A stretch of 37,343 nucleotides of DNA from Acidobacteriota bacterium. Lineage in GTDB: Bacteria > Acidobacteriota > Vicinamibacteria > Vicinamibacterales > Vicinamibacteraceae. Where the stretch lies: the NCBI GenBank assembly GCA_023429845.1, contig JAEZCY010000021.1:1-37343 (forward strand), written 5' to 3'. The notes beneath the pieces were generated by a model, which was not told the origin of the DNA, searched no databases, and saw only the letters and a list, made by a program, of their open reading frames with translations. Positions 7,263 through 15,765 of the stretch are shown one piece after another. Position 1 is the first letter of the stretch. Each line of letters opens with the position of its first letter. The position numbers and the translations under genes are program-made.

Positions 7263-9904
7263 CCGTGCCGGACAGATGGCGTGACGCAGTCACGAGCCTG
7301 CTCATCGGGCTCTGCTGCCTCGTCGTGTACAACGCGAACGGTCGTGCGATCAGCGCTGGCGATGCGATTCCCGCACGCTATCTGCCGTTTGCGATCCTCG
7401 GGCACGGCACGATCCTTCTCGACCCGGTCGCGGAGGTGACCTCGCAGGGGCGCAGGCTCCCCACCGATCCCAGGAGGCTCGAGGGTGCCTACTGGATGCC
7501 GCCGACGGCCGACGGGCATCGCGTCTCCCTGTATTCCGTCGTGCTGCCGGTGCTCGTCTCGCCGCTCTACGTGCCAGCCGTCGCCTACGTCAACCACGTG
7601 GGATGGACCGACGCCACGCTCGACCACGTCGGACGCGTCATGGAGAAGGTCGTGGCCTCCTTCATCGCCGCCCTCTCCGCCTCGCTGCTCTTCCTGCTGC
7701 TGCGGCGCCGCGCCGATGCCCGCACCGCCCTGCTGCTCACCGTGGCGTACGCCTTCGGCACGAGCACGTGGGTGATCAGCAGCCAGGCGCTCTGGCAGCA
7801 CGGGCTGGCGCAGCTCCTGATCGTCGGCGTCCTGTTGTGCGTGACGGGACGGCCGACGACCACGACGGCCATCACTGCAGGATTGCTCTGCGGGCTGATC
7901 GTCGGCAACCGCCCGCCCGACGCCGTGCTCGCCGGCGCCCTTGGCGCGTACGCGTTGCTCTGGGCGGGCCGCCACCGCGCGCCGCTGTTTGCCATCGCCT
8001 CGTTGCTGCCGATCGCACTCGTGCTGCTCTACAACCTCGCCGTCGTCGGCGCGCTGGGCGGCGGCTACGGTTTGATCGGCGACCTCGGCTTCATGCGCAA
8101 CGACGCATGGTGGGTCTCGCGGGGGATCGCCGGCCTGCTCGTGAGCCCGACGCGCGGGCTGCTCGTGTTCTCGCCCTTCTTCCTCTTCCTGGCGCTCGCC
8201 TGGCGGCGCCTGCCCGCCGGACGCGCCGATCGCGCCCTGACGATCGCGATGGCGATGGGGGTGGCCGTGCAGATTCTTGCGTACGCGCGCACCGATTGGC
8301 GCGCGGGACTGTCGTGGGGGCCCCGCTTCCTGACCGATCTCACGCCGATGCTGATCTGGATGCTGGTTCCGGTCGTGACAACGCTCGGCCGGCGTGGGCG
8401 TGCGGGGTTCGTCCTTGCCGTGAGCGTCGCCATCGGCATCGAAGCCGTGGGCGCCTTCACGTACACCGGAGTCACCGACGTCGCGCTCTACGAGTTCCCC
8501 AAGGAGCCCGCGAAGCTCCGTCCGGCATTCGATTGGCGGAATGCCGCATTCGTGGCCGCGCCGGCGCGCGGGCTCGCGCCCGCGGAACTCTGGGTCCGCA
8601 TGCGCGGCGCGTTCGACCAGTTCGAAGTGGACGGCCAGGTCGTGGATACCGTCACCGCGGGCAAGACCGTCAACGTGAAGGGGTGGGCGCTCGCAGGCGG
8701 CGCGGCGCCGCTGCAGGTCGGCATCGGCATCGACGGCGGCGAGCCCGTCGCCGTACGCACGTTCGAGGAGCGCCCCGACGTCCGCCGCGTTGTCGGTGGC
8801 GCGGGCCCGGCTGGATGGAGCATTCCGCTCGACACGACGAACCTGCCGCCCGGCGACCGCCGCCTGTCGCTGTTCCTCTGGGCATCCGAGGCGGGCGACA
8901 CCCACTTCCTCGGAAGCACGACGCTCACCGTGCGAGCGCCTCAGCGCGAACTCGACGTCGCGTTCCAGACCGCCTCCGAGAGGATTCGCGATCACCAGCA
9001 CGCGTCCGGATACTGGCTGACCGCCTTCACCACCTCGACACGCTTCGAGTCACCTCAACACGAGCTGAACACCTATCTCACGTCACTGCTCGTGGACCTG
9101 CTCGACCCCGTAGTGGGCGCGCGCCTCGGCCACAACCTCGAGCGGGCCCGTGAGCACCTCACCGCGCAGGTCGAGCCTGACGGGCTCGTGCGCTATCACG
9201 GGCTGCCCGACGCCCCGGGCATCGGCACGCTCGGCTGCGCGATCACGCCCGACACCGACGACACCGCCCTGGTGTGGCGCGTCGCGCCGCCGAGCGATCG
9301 GACCCCGCTCGCGAACGCCCTCGCGACAATCGCGCAGTATCGCCGGCCCGATGGGCTGTATCGCACGTGGCTCTCGCCGCGTGACGGGTACCAGTGCCTC
9401 GACCCGGGCCGCGATCCGAATCCTGCCGACCTGACGATCCAGATGCACCTGCTGCAACTGCTGGCGATCGAACAGCCGTCGGCTGCCAGCGCCCTGTGCG
9501 AGGCAATCCGCCGCAACGTCGCCGGCGCGGACGGGTGGGTCTACTACCAGCGCACGCCGCTGGTGCCCATCCTGCGACTGGCCGACCTCGATCGCGCCGG
9601 CTGCTCGCTCGCTCTTCCTCCGGCGCGCATGCAGGCCGTCGTGCCGGAACAGGCGCTCTGGGTGTCGGCCGCCAACCTGCTGGCGCAACTCTCCCGCCCC
9701 GACGGGCAGCGCCCGCGCCACGAGGACGTCGCCGACGTGCTGCATCGGATCGCGGCTGACGGGTTCGCCGTCGTGAAGCAGCACCCACCGCTGCTCTACC
9801 ACAACGACCTGAGCGCGACGGTGCCCCGGTACTACTGGTCCGAGGACGTGGGCTACGCGCTGTGGCTCCGGCTGGCGGCGGCTGGGGCGGCCACCGGGCC
9901 CTGA
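7259..9904 (+). CDS. three-part fusion: membrane GT39-like + Ig-like + alpha-toroid (DxDD) protein
   Basis: An 881-residue fusion. Residues 1 to about 410 form a multi-pass membrane region with a GT39/mannosyltransferase-like opening (NGRAISAGDAIPARYLP). Residues 450-560 form a GWA...RPDV type beta-sandwich domain that is common in secreted proteins. Residues 565-881 look like an alpha/alpha-toroid of the prenyltransferase/squalene-cyclase repeat type, with SGYW and DGLYRTW turns. This last domain contains PDTDDTA (D665, D667, D668), resembling the DxDD acid motif of class II terpene cyclases. GTG 7259 is preferred because it forms the classic GTGA overlap with the UbiA stop; GTG 7250 is the alternative. 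The cyclase link rests on a short motif and fold impression only. The toroid could instead be a glycan-binding or hydrolase-like domain. Confidence 0.7.
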   Translation: MTVPDRWRDAVTSLLIGLCCLVVYNANGRAISAGDAIPARYLPFAILGHGTILLDPVAEVTSQGRRLPTDPRRLEGAYWMPPTADGHRVSLYSVVLPVLVSPLYVPAVAYVNHVGWTDATLDHVGRVMEKVVASFIAALSASLLFLLLRRRADARTALLLTVAYAFGTSTWVISSQALWQHGLAQLLIVGVLLCVTGRPTTTTAITAGLLCGLIVGNRPPDAVLAGALGAYALLWAGRHRAPLFAIASLLPIALVLLYNLAVVGALGGGYGLIGDLGFMRNDAWWVSRGIAGLLVSPTRGLLVFSPFFLFLALAWRRLPAGRADRALTIAMAMGVAVQILAYARTDWRAGLSWGPRFLTDLTPMLIWMLVPVVTTLGRRGRAGFVLAVSVAIGIEAVGAFTYTGVTDVALYEFPKEPAKLRPAFDWRNAAFVAAPARGLAPAELWVRMRGAFDQFEVDGQVVDTVTAGKTVNVKGWALAGGAAPLQVGIGIDGGEPVAVRTFEERPDVRRVVGGAGPAGWSIPLDTTNLPPGDRRLSLFLWASEAGDTHFLGSTTLTVRAPQRELDVAFQTASERIRDHQHASGYWLTAFTTSTRFESPQHELNTYLTSLLVDLLDPVVGARLGHNLERAREHLTAQVEPDGLVRYHGLPDAPGIGTLGCAITPDTDDTALVWRVAPPSDRTPLANALATIAQYRRPDGLYRTWLSPRDGYQCLDPGRDPNPADLTIQMHLLQLLAIEQPSAASALCEAIRRNVAGADGWVYYQRTPLVPILRLADLDRAGCSLALPPARMQAVVPEQALWVSAANLLAQLSRPDGQRPRHEDVADVLHRIAADGFAVVKQHPPLLYHNDLSATVPRYYWSEDVGYALWLRLAAAGAATGP

Positions 9905-9918
9905 GGAAGGAGGCGCAG

Positions 9919-10698
9919 ATGATTCCCTCGCACGTCGCCGAGCGGCTTGTTCGTGACAAGGCGTGGCACCACGACTTCGAGATCGTGCCCGGCGTCTGGA
10001 CCCGTGGCGCCTACAATCCGTCCGCGCTTTGGCACGAACTCGACCTGCCCGACGACATGCGCGGCCTGGCGCTGGCCGACGTCGGCGCCTCCTCCGGCTT
10101 CTTCAGCTTCGAGGCGAGGAAGCGCGGCGCCCACGTCGTGGCGTTCGACCTGCGCCACCGCGACAACTCCGGCTTCGGTCTGGCACAGCACATCAACGGA
10201 CTGACCGACATCGAGCATCACCACGTCAACGTGCTCGACATGCAGCCGCGCGACTACGGGCAATTCGACGTCGTCCTCGCCATGGGGCTCCTCTATCACA
10301 CAGCCGATCCGTATCGTGCGCTCGCCAACTGCGCCGCGCTCTGCACGGGGCGGCTGGTCGTCGAGTCGTACTGCATCGACGCGCTGCTGCCGCCCGACGT
10401 CGCTGCCTCGCCGATCATGCGATTCATCGCCGACCCGCGACGGTTCCCCGGCCGCGACCAGCCGAACACGGACCGCAGCAACTTCTGGGGCTTCACCGGG
10501 GCGTGCCTGCGCCGCATGGTGGAAGACGTGGGGTTCACATCGACGCGCTGCCGGGTGAGCGGCGACCGCGCGCTGATCGACGCCCGTCACGCGGGCGTCG
10601 ATCCGGCCTCGACCCGCCTGCCGCTCGCCTATGGACTGGGGCCTCACGTCCCCGTGCGCGACGATCGGGACGATCCCGCTTCGTGGACGCAGTTCTGA
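9919..10698 (+). CDS. SAM-dependent methyltransferase, CmoB/DUF1698-like
   Basis: A 259-residue class I methyltransferase. The SAM-binding motif is DVGASSGFFSFEA (from residue 54) with the acidic end of strand 2 at FDLRH. The segment MGLLYHTADPYRAL and the N-terminal WHHDFEIVPGVWTRG are typical of the CmoB/DUF1698 group. In true CmoB the product is carboxymethoxyuridine in tRNA; this protein is shorter and sits among glycan genes, so sugar or lipid methylation is likelier. The start is fixed by AAGGAGG six bases before ATG 9919, 14 bases after the preceding stop. Confidence 0.82.
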   Translation: MIPSHVAERLVRDKAWHHDFEIVPGVWTRGAYNPSALWHELDLPDDMRGLALADVGASSGFFSFEARKRGAHVVAFDLRHRDNSGFGLAQHINGLTDIEHHHVNVLDMQPRDYGQFDVVLAMGLLYHTADPYRALANCAALCTGRLVVESYCIDALLPPDVAASPIMRFIADPRRFPGRDQPNTDRSNFWGFTGACLRRMVEDVGFTSTRCRVSGDRALIDARHAGVDPASTRLPLAYGLGPHVPVRDDRDDPASWTQF

Positions 10699-10864
10699 TG
10701 CGTGCCGCCGTGGTACAACAGCGACTGCTCGACGGCGGTTGCAACACCCCCGGCCGCGCCCGTCACGGCATCCTGCCCGCGCGCGCACGCACGCATGCTG
10801 GCGCGACGTCGTCGTTCATTGCTCCGGACCCCGCGGTCGCCGGCGGGCCGTACGAGGGGGGCCA

Positions 10865-12883
10865 TTGACACTCCCGCGTGACATCCGTTCGCCCCTGCGA
10901 CTGGTCGCCGTCGGCGACGTCGGCCGCCGTGCGGCGTACCACGTCGGCGATGAAGCCATGCTGAAGGGGCTCATCGCCACCGCCCGGCGAGGCTCCATAC
11001 CCGTGGCATGGACGGTGATGTCGGCCGATCCGTCGCGCACCGCCGAGGCCTGGGACGTGCGCGCCGTGCCGCGGCTCACGTTCGAAGATTGCGCGGACGC
11101 TGCCGAGCGCGATGCGCGCCTGGCGGCGCTCGATCGCGTCCTGCACGCCGACCCTGCCGGGTGGGCGCACAGTGCCCCGCCATGGCGCGAAGGGCTCGCG
11201 GCCATCGCCGGATGCGACGCCGTCATCATCGCGGGCGGCGGCAACCTCAGTCGCTCTTGGCCGCACGAGGTGTTCGAGCGCTCCGCCATCGCGCGGGTGG
11301 CCCGACGCGCCGGCCGGCCGGTCGCGATCACGAGCCAGACGCTGGGTCCGTCCTTCGACGATCGCACGCGGGCGTTGACCGCGGAACTCGTACGGGAGGC
11401 GGTCGTCGTCGGCCTGCGCGAAGCCAGTTCTCACGCCCTGGCGATCGAATTGGGCGCGCCGCCGAACCGCACGGTCCTGCAATTCGACGATGCGGTCGGC
11501 GTGCGGCCGGCGGAGCCGCCGTGGTGGCGCGAGGTGGCCAGTGACGCTCCCGTCATCGCGGTCACGGTCAATCAGCTCGGCGACATGCAGAACGCGCAAG
11601 GGACGGCTGCACTGGTCGGCCGGCAGCTGGCCGAGGTGAGCCGGCTCACCGGTGCCGCGGTCGTCATCGTCCCGCACGTCGGCGACCTCGCAGGGACGCC
11701 GGCGCACGACGTCCTGGTGGGCCGTGCGATCGCTGCCGCCGCCAGCGGGGCACGCGTCACGCCGTTGCCGACCCCGGAACAGGCCGTCTGGATCGCCGGG
11801 CGCGCCGAACTCGTCGTGAGCACGCGGTATCACCCGATCGTGTTCGGCCTCGCCACGACAACGCCGGCGCTGTTCCTCAGTCAGGACCACTACACCTTCG
11901 TGAAGGGCGTCGGTGCGCTGAACCTCGCGGGCCTCGGGTCGTGGACGCTGCCCGTGGCGGCCGCTGCGGCCGGCCTGCTGGTTCCGGCGACGCTCGAACT
12001 GTGGCACCGACGGCACGCAGTGAGAGCGCACCTGCAGCAGCTCGCTCCAGTGATCGAGGCGCGTCACCGGAGACACGTCGAGGATCTGCTCACCGCACTC
12101 GCGTCCGGGTCACGGCAGCCGACGTCCGGCGAGCCGATGCCCTTGTCGTGCGGACCAGCGGCGAGCGACGGATGGGTGGAAGAGGCGCACGGCGGGCGGG
12201 CTCTCCTCGATGCTGCCGCGCGGGTCAGTCAGCTCGAGACGCAGGTCGGTGGGGCTGAAGATGCCATTGCCGCGCTGACACGTGAAGTGGACCGCAAGGA
12301 CGCGTCCCTCCGGATCGCGCAGGCGGCGCTCGAGGAACAGGAGCGTTCGACCCGCGCGGCGCACGCTGCCTGGCAAGCGGAGCGAGCAGCAATCGTCTCG
12401 CAGTACGAGCAGGTCCGCAGTCGGCTGTCGGCTGACACACTCGCTCGAGAGATCGAGCGGAAGGAAGCCGACCTGAACGTCGCGCGCACGGCCCTCGAGG
12501 AGCAGGCCCGCGCGATGTCGGACGCACATGCCGCGTGGCAAGCCGAACACGCGGCGCTCGCCGCGCACGCCGCGCAGCTCGAGCGTCGCGCGAGAGAGGC
12601 GGAGCAGGCTGCCGAGGCCCTCGGTCGCGAAGTCGAGCGGAAGGAATCGGAGCTGCGTATTGCGCATGCCGCGCTCGAGGAGCTCACGCGGACAACGCAC
12701 GAGGCACATGCCGCGTGGCAGGCCGACCGCGCGGCACTCGTCGCCCACGGCGAGCGTGCCGGCGCCTCGGCCGCCGAGGCGGCAAGGATGATCGACGCCC
12801 TGACGCGCGAGATCGAGCGGAAGGAGGCGGATCTGCTGACGGCGCACGCCGTGCTGGCCGAACATGCGCGGCGGCAGGCCTGA
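10865..12883 (+). CDS. polysaccharide pyruvyltransferase-family protein with repetitive coiled-coil tail
   Basis: A 672-residue protein. The first 400 or so residues match the polysaccharide pyruvyl transferase family (WcaK/CsaB type): the GDEAMLKG entry motif, CDAVIIAGGGNLS, and the late STRYHPIVFGL segment. Members add ketal pyruvate to surface glycans. From about residue 455 to the end it is a long Ala/Glu/Arg-rich coiled coil with repeats that begin at R473, R528, R588 and R648 (R-E-[VI]-[ED]-R-K); the last two periods are exactly 60 residues. A TTG start at 10865 is chosen because GAGGGGGG stands just upstream and the family begins here; the frame is open for 78 more codons upstream. It is 14 bases before the double glycosyltransferase gene. 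Confidence 0.82.
   Translation: MTLPRDIRSPLRLVAVGDVGRRAAYHVGDEAMLKGLIATARRGSIPVAWTVMSADPSRTAEAWDVRAVPRLTFEDCADAAERDARLAALDRVLHADPAGWAHSAPPWREGLAAIAGCDAVIIAGGGNLSRSWPHEVFERSAIARVARRAGRPVAITSQTLGPSFDDRTRALTAELVREAVVVGLREASSHALAIELGAPPNRTVLQFDDAVGVRPAEPPWWREVASDAPVIAVTVNQLGDMQNAQGTAALVGRQLAEVSRLTGAAVVIVPHVGDLAGTPAHDVLVGRAIAAAASGARVTPLPTPEQAVWIAGRAELVVSTRYHPIVFGLATTTPALFLSQDHYTFVKGVGALNLAGLGSWTLPVAAAAAGLLVPATLELWHRRHAVRAHLQQLAPVIEARHRRHVEDLLTALASGSRQPTSGEPMPLSCGPAASDGWVEEAHGGRALLDAAARVSQLETQVGGAEDAIAALTREVDRKDASLRIAQAALEEQERSTRAAHAAWQAERAAIVSQYEQVRSRLSADTLAREIERKEADLNVARTALEEQARAMSDAHAAWQAEHAALAAHAAQLERRAREAEQAAEALGREVERKESELRIAHAALEELTRTTHEAHAAWQADRAALVAHGERAGASAAEAARMIDALTREIERKEADLLTAHAVLAEHARRQA
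12281..12883 (+). repeat. coding tandem repeat, ~180-bp period (coiled coil)
   Basis: Units beginning at 12281, 12446, 12626 and 12806 encode the R-E-[VI]-[ED]-R-K...AHAAWQA pattern. A 17-base stretch GCACATGCCGCGTGGCA is identical at 12524-12540 and 12704-12720. High nucleotide identity at a 180-base spacing suggests expansion by duplication. Confidence 0.75.
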
Positions 12884-12897
12884 AGGAATCGGAATCG

Positions 12898-15684
12898 ATG
12901 GATGTCTGCACGATAGTCGCGCGTAACTACCTGCCCTCGGCACGTGTCTTTGCCGAGTCCCTGATCGCCGTGCATCCCGACTGCCGGGTGACGGTCCTTG
13001 TCGTCGATGGTCCGGGCGAGCCATCCGATGGCGATCGCTTCCGGGTCCTGCAACTCGCGGACGTCCTGCCGGACGAGGACGAGCGCCGCCGCCAGACGTT
13101 CATGTACGACGTCACGGAGCTCTCGACTGCGGTCAAGCCGCTGCTGCTGCGATACCTGCTCTCGGAGGGAGCGCCGGCCGTCCTGTACTTCGACCCCGAC
13201 ATCGAGTTCTTCGACGCGGTCGATCATCTCTGGCGCCTCGCGGCCGCGCGCGGCATCGTGCTCACGCCGCACGTCCTCGCGCCCATTCCCGAGGACGGCT
13301 ACGAGCTCACCGACCTGGCGGTGCTCCGTGCCGGCGTGTTCAACCTCGGCTTCATCGGGGTCGGCGCCGGCGCGACCGCGTTCCTCGACTGGTGGAGCGG
13401 GCGGCTGCGGCGCCATTGCGTGTCGGACCCGGGAAATGGCTTGTTCGTCGATCAGCGCTGGCTGGACTACGTGCCGGCGCTGTTTTCGCACGAGGTCGTG
13501 AAGGATCCCGGCTGCAACGTCGCCTACTGGAACCTGCACGAACGGCACGTGGTGGCCGCCGACACCGGTTTCACCGTGAACGGCGCGCCGTTGCGCTTCT
13601 ATCACTTCAGCGGCTTCGATCCGGACGTCCCGCACCTGCTCAGCAAGCATCAGGGGCCCAATCCACGCGCGCTGCTCAGCGAGTCTCCAGCCGTACTGGA
13701 ACTCTGTCGCCGCTATGCGAAGCGCCTGCGGGGGCAGGGGCACGGTGCCGTGGCTGTCGCCTACGGCCATGCCAGGCTGCCGGACGGCATGCCCATCGAC
13801 ATGGTGATGCGCCGCCTGTTTCGTCGCGCGGTGCTCCAGGCCGAGCGCACGGGTGCGCCCGTTCCGCCCGCGCCCTTTGGATGGGAGCGCATCGCCGATT
13901 GGCTCAACGCGCCCGCGTGGGAAGCGCCGCGGCTGACGCGGTATCTCCACGGGTTGTACCAGGCCCGCGGCGACCTGCAGGGTGCGTTCGGTACCCCGCT
14001 CGGCGCTGGCGCCGACGCGTACCTGCACTGGGTCGCCCACGACCCGTGGGCGAACCGGACGATCCCGGCGGCTCTACGACCGTCAGCAGCGCCAGGCCCT
14101 CCCGGGTCCGGTGCCCAGGCGGCAGACGACGCGGACGACAGCGTCGCACCCGCGTCCGGCAGCGGCCTCAACATCGCCGGATACTTCAAGGCGGAGCTCG
14201 GCGTCGGCGAGATCGCACGACTCGTGGCCGCGGCGGCCGATCGCGAGGGGTTGCCGGTGGCGACCGTGCTGAACGACCGCACGGTCAGTCGCCAGGAAGA
14301 CGCCTTCGAGGCGCGCGTCCACAACGGTCCGTACCCGGTGACGCTCGTGTGCGCCAACGCCGACGAGTTCCCGCGGGCCATCGACGCCCTGCCTTCGGCG
14401 ATGCGCGACGGGTGCCATCGCATCGGATTCTGGTTCTGGGAGACCGAGAGCCTGCCGGCGGCGTACGCACCGTCGGCCGCGCTGCTCGACGAGATCTGGG
14501 TCGCCAGCGACTACGTGGCAAGTGCCGTGCGGACGACCGTGTCCAGGCCGGTGCGCGTCTGCCCGGTTCCGGTACGTCAGTTCGATCCCACGCCGATGTC
14601 CAGGGCGGAACTCGGGGTGCCCGAGGGGTTCCTGTTCCTGTTCATGTTCGACTTCCTGAGCGGTGTCCAGCGCAAGAACCCAATCGGGCTCGTCGAGGCC
14701 TTCTGCCGTGCGTTCCGCCCTGGCGAGGGCCCGACGTTGCTGCTCAAGTCGATCAACGGCGACCTCGCACGTGGCGCGCGGGAGGCGCTGCGAGCCGCAA
14801 TCGCCGATCGCCCCGACGTGATCACCATGGATGGCTACCTCTCGGGTGGCGCGCGCGATGCGCTGCTGGCGTCCTGCGACTGCTATGTATCGCTGCACCG
14901 CTCCGAGGGATATGGCCTCACGATGGCCGAGGCGATGACGCTCGGCAAACCGACGATCGCGACGGCGTATTCGGGCAATCTCGCGTTCATGACGGCCGAG
15001 AACAGCTTTCTGGTTCCGTACCGTCGCGCCACCGTGCCGGGCGGGTGCGAGCCGTACCCGGAAGGCGATTGGTGGGCGGAACCGGATCTCGACGCCGCGG
15101 CGGCGATCATGCGAAGCGTCCACGACAACCCTGCCCTGGCGGCGGATCGCGGCCACCGTGGCCGCCGCGATGTCATGGAGTTGTGTTCCTCGGCCCGCGT
15201 GACGGCGTTCATCCGTGATCGCCTGGCCGACATCCACCGACAGCGGGCGCGCGACGAGGCGCCGATCGAGCCCGAACCCGCGCCACCGCCGCCGGCGGCC
15301 GAAGCGCAACCGCCTCCACCGATCCGCGACGAGGCGGCGGCGCCGCTGCCGCTGGACGACGCGGAGATCGAGGCGCTCCACGCGCAGCTCCAGCAGGCCG
15401 AGCGGGATGCGGCGGAGGCGCACGACATGCTGGTCGGAGGCATCCCGTTCGCCACGCCGTCGCGATTCGGCTGGCCCGGGCAGGTTCTGCGCACGGCGGT
15501 GCTGCGCGTCATGCGTCCGTACGTCAACTTCGAGGCTCGCGCCCACGCGCTGCACCTGCAGTCCACGCGCCACCTTCTCGAGTGCCTGCAGCGACGCATC
15601 GCCGTGGAGAGGAACGAGCCGAGCATCGGCACACAGGATGTCGCGCCGGACGGAGACACGCGTGGCGTCCCGCACGGCCGCTGA
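12898..15684 (+). CDS. bifunctional glycosyltransferase (GT-A-like + GT4)
   Basis: A 928-residue protein with two transferase domains. The N-terminal domain (about 1-280) is GT-A/GT8-like with a DxD metal motif at D99-D101 (YFDPDIEF). The middle domain (about 420-770) is GT4 of GT-B fold, with an AELGVGEIARL entry and the E-x7-E pair E670/E678 (SEGYGLTMAE). After a Pro-rich linker (residues 790-815) comes a short coiled coil and a basic, possibly membrane-apposed tail (PSRFGWPGQVLRTAVLRVMR). The start at ATG 12898 has AAGGAA nine bases before it; the frame is open upstream but overlaps the previous gene. It probably adds two different sugars to a lipid-linked glycan on the cytoplasmic face. 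Confidence 0.85.
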   Translation: MDVCTIVARNYLPSARVFAESLIAVHPDCRVTVLVVDGPGEPSDGDRFRVLQLADVLPDEDERRRQTFMYDVTELSTAVKPLLLRYLLSEGAPAVLYFDPDIEFFDAVDHLWRLAAARGIVLTPHVLAPIPEDGYELTDLAVLRAGVFNLGFIGVGAGATAFLDWWSGRLRRHCVSDPGNGLFVDQRWLDYVPALFSHEVVKDPGCNVAYWNLHERHVVAADTGFTVNGAPLRFYHFSGFDPDVPHLLSKHQGPNPRALLSESPAVLELCRRYAKRLRGQGHGAVAVAYGHARLPDGMPIDMVMRRLFRRAVLQAERTGAPVPPAPFGWERIADWLNAPAWEAPRLTRYLHGLYQARGDLQGAFGTPLGAGADAYLHWVAHDPWANRTIPAALRPSAAPGPPGSGAQAADDADDSVAPASGSGLNIAGYFKAELGVGEIARLVAAAADREGLPVATVLNDRTVSRQEDAFEARVHNGPYPVTLVCANADEFPRAIDALPSAMRDGCHRIGFWFWETESLPAAYAPSAALLDEIWVASDYVASAVRTTVSRPVRVCPVPVRQFDPTPMSRAELGVPEGFLFLFMFDFLSGVQRKNPIGLVEAFCRAFRPGEGPTLLLKSINGDLARGAREALRAAIADRPDVITMDGYLSGGARDALLASCDCYVSLHRSEGYGLTMAEAMTLGKPTIATAYSGNLAFMTAENSFLVPYRRATVPGGCEPYPEGDWWAEPDLDAAAAIMRSVHDNPALAADRGHRGRRDVMELCSSARVTAFIRDRLADIHRQRARDEAPIEPEPAPPPPAAEAQPPPPIRDEAAAPLPLDDAEIEALHAQLQQAERDAAEAHDMLVGGIPFATPSRFGWPGQVLRTAVLRVMRPYVNFEARAHALHLQSTRHLLECLQRRIAVERNEPSIGTQDVAPDGDTRGVPHGR

Positions 15685-15737
15685 GTCACCGCGGCGAGCC
15701 CGGGCCCGGCCGCGATGGCTTTCGGAGACGAGAGCCA

Positions 15738-15743
15738 CTAGAA
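15738..15743 (+). promoter_or_regulatory. possible -10 element of the acyltransferase gene
   Basis: TAGAAT lies 22 bases before the ATG at 15766, in the 81-base gap after the glycosyltransferase gene. No -35 is evident, so this may be an internal promoter or chance. Confidence 0.25.
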
Positions 15744-15765
15744 TCGCGCGGAACTCATCCGTTCC

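Noticed and set aside
7202..9001. 599-codon minus-strand open frame across the membrane-toroid fusion
   Set aside because: Composition is Arg/Glu/Gln-rich and low complexity, and the plus frame gives clear membrane helices and domains.
9251..9268. Firm call of a terpene cyclase from DTDD alone
   Set aside because: One short acidic motif is not enough; kept as a hypothesis in the findings rather than as the gene name.
12535..12897. Upstream extension of the double glycosyltransferase
   Set aside because: The extension overlaps the coiled-coil gene out of frame and is Arg/Gly-rich; ATG 12898 has a ribosome site and begins the GT-A fold.
14083..15738. 551-codon minus-strand open frame opposite the double glycosyltransferase
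   Set aside because: The plus frame carries the GT4 motifs; the minus frame shows only shadow composition.
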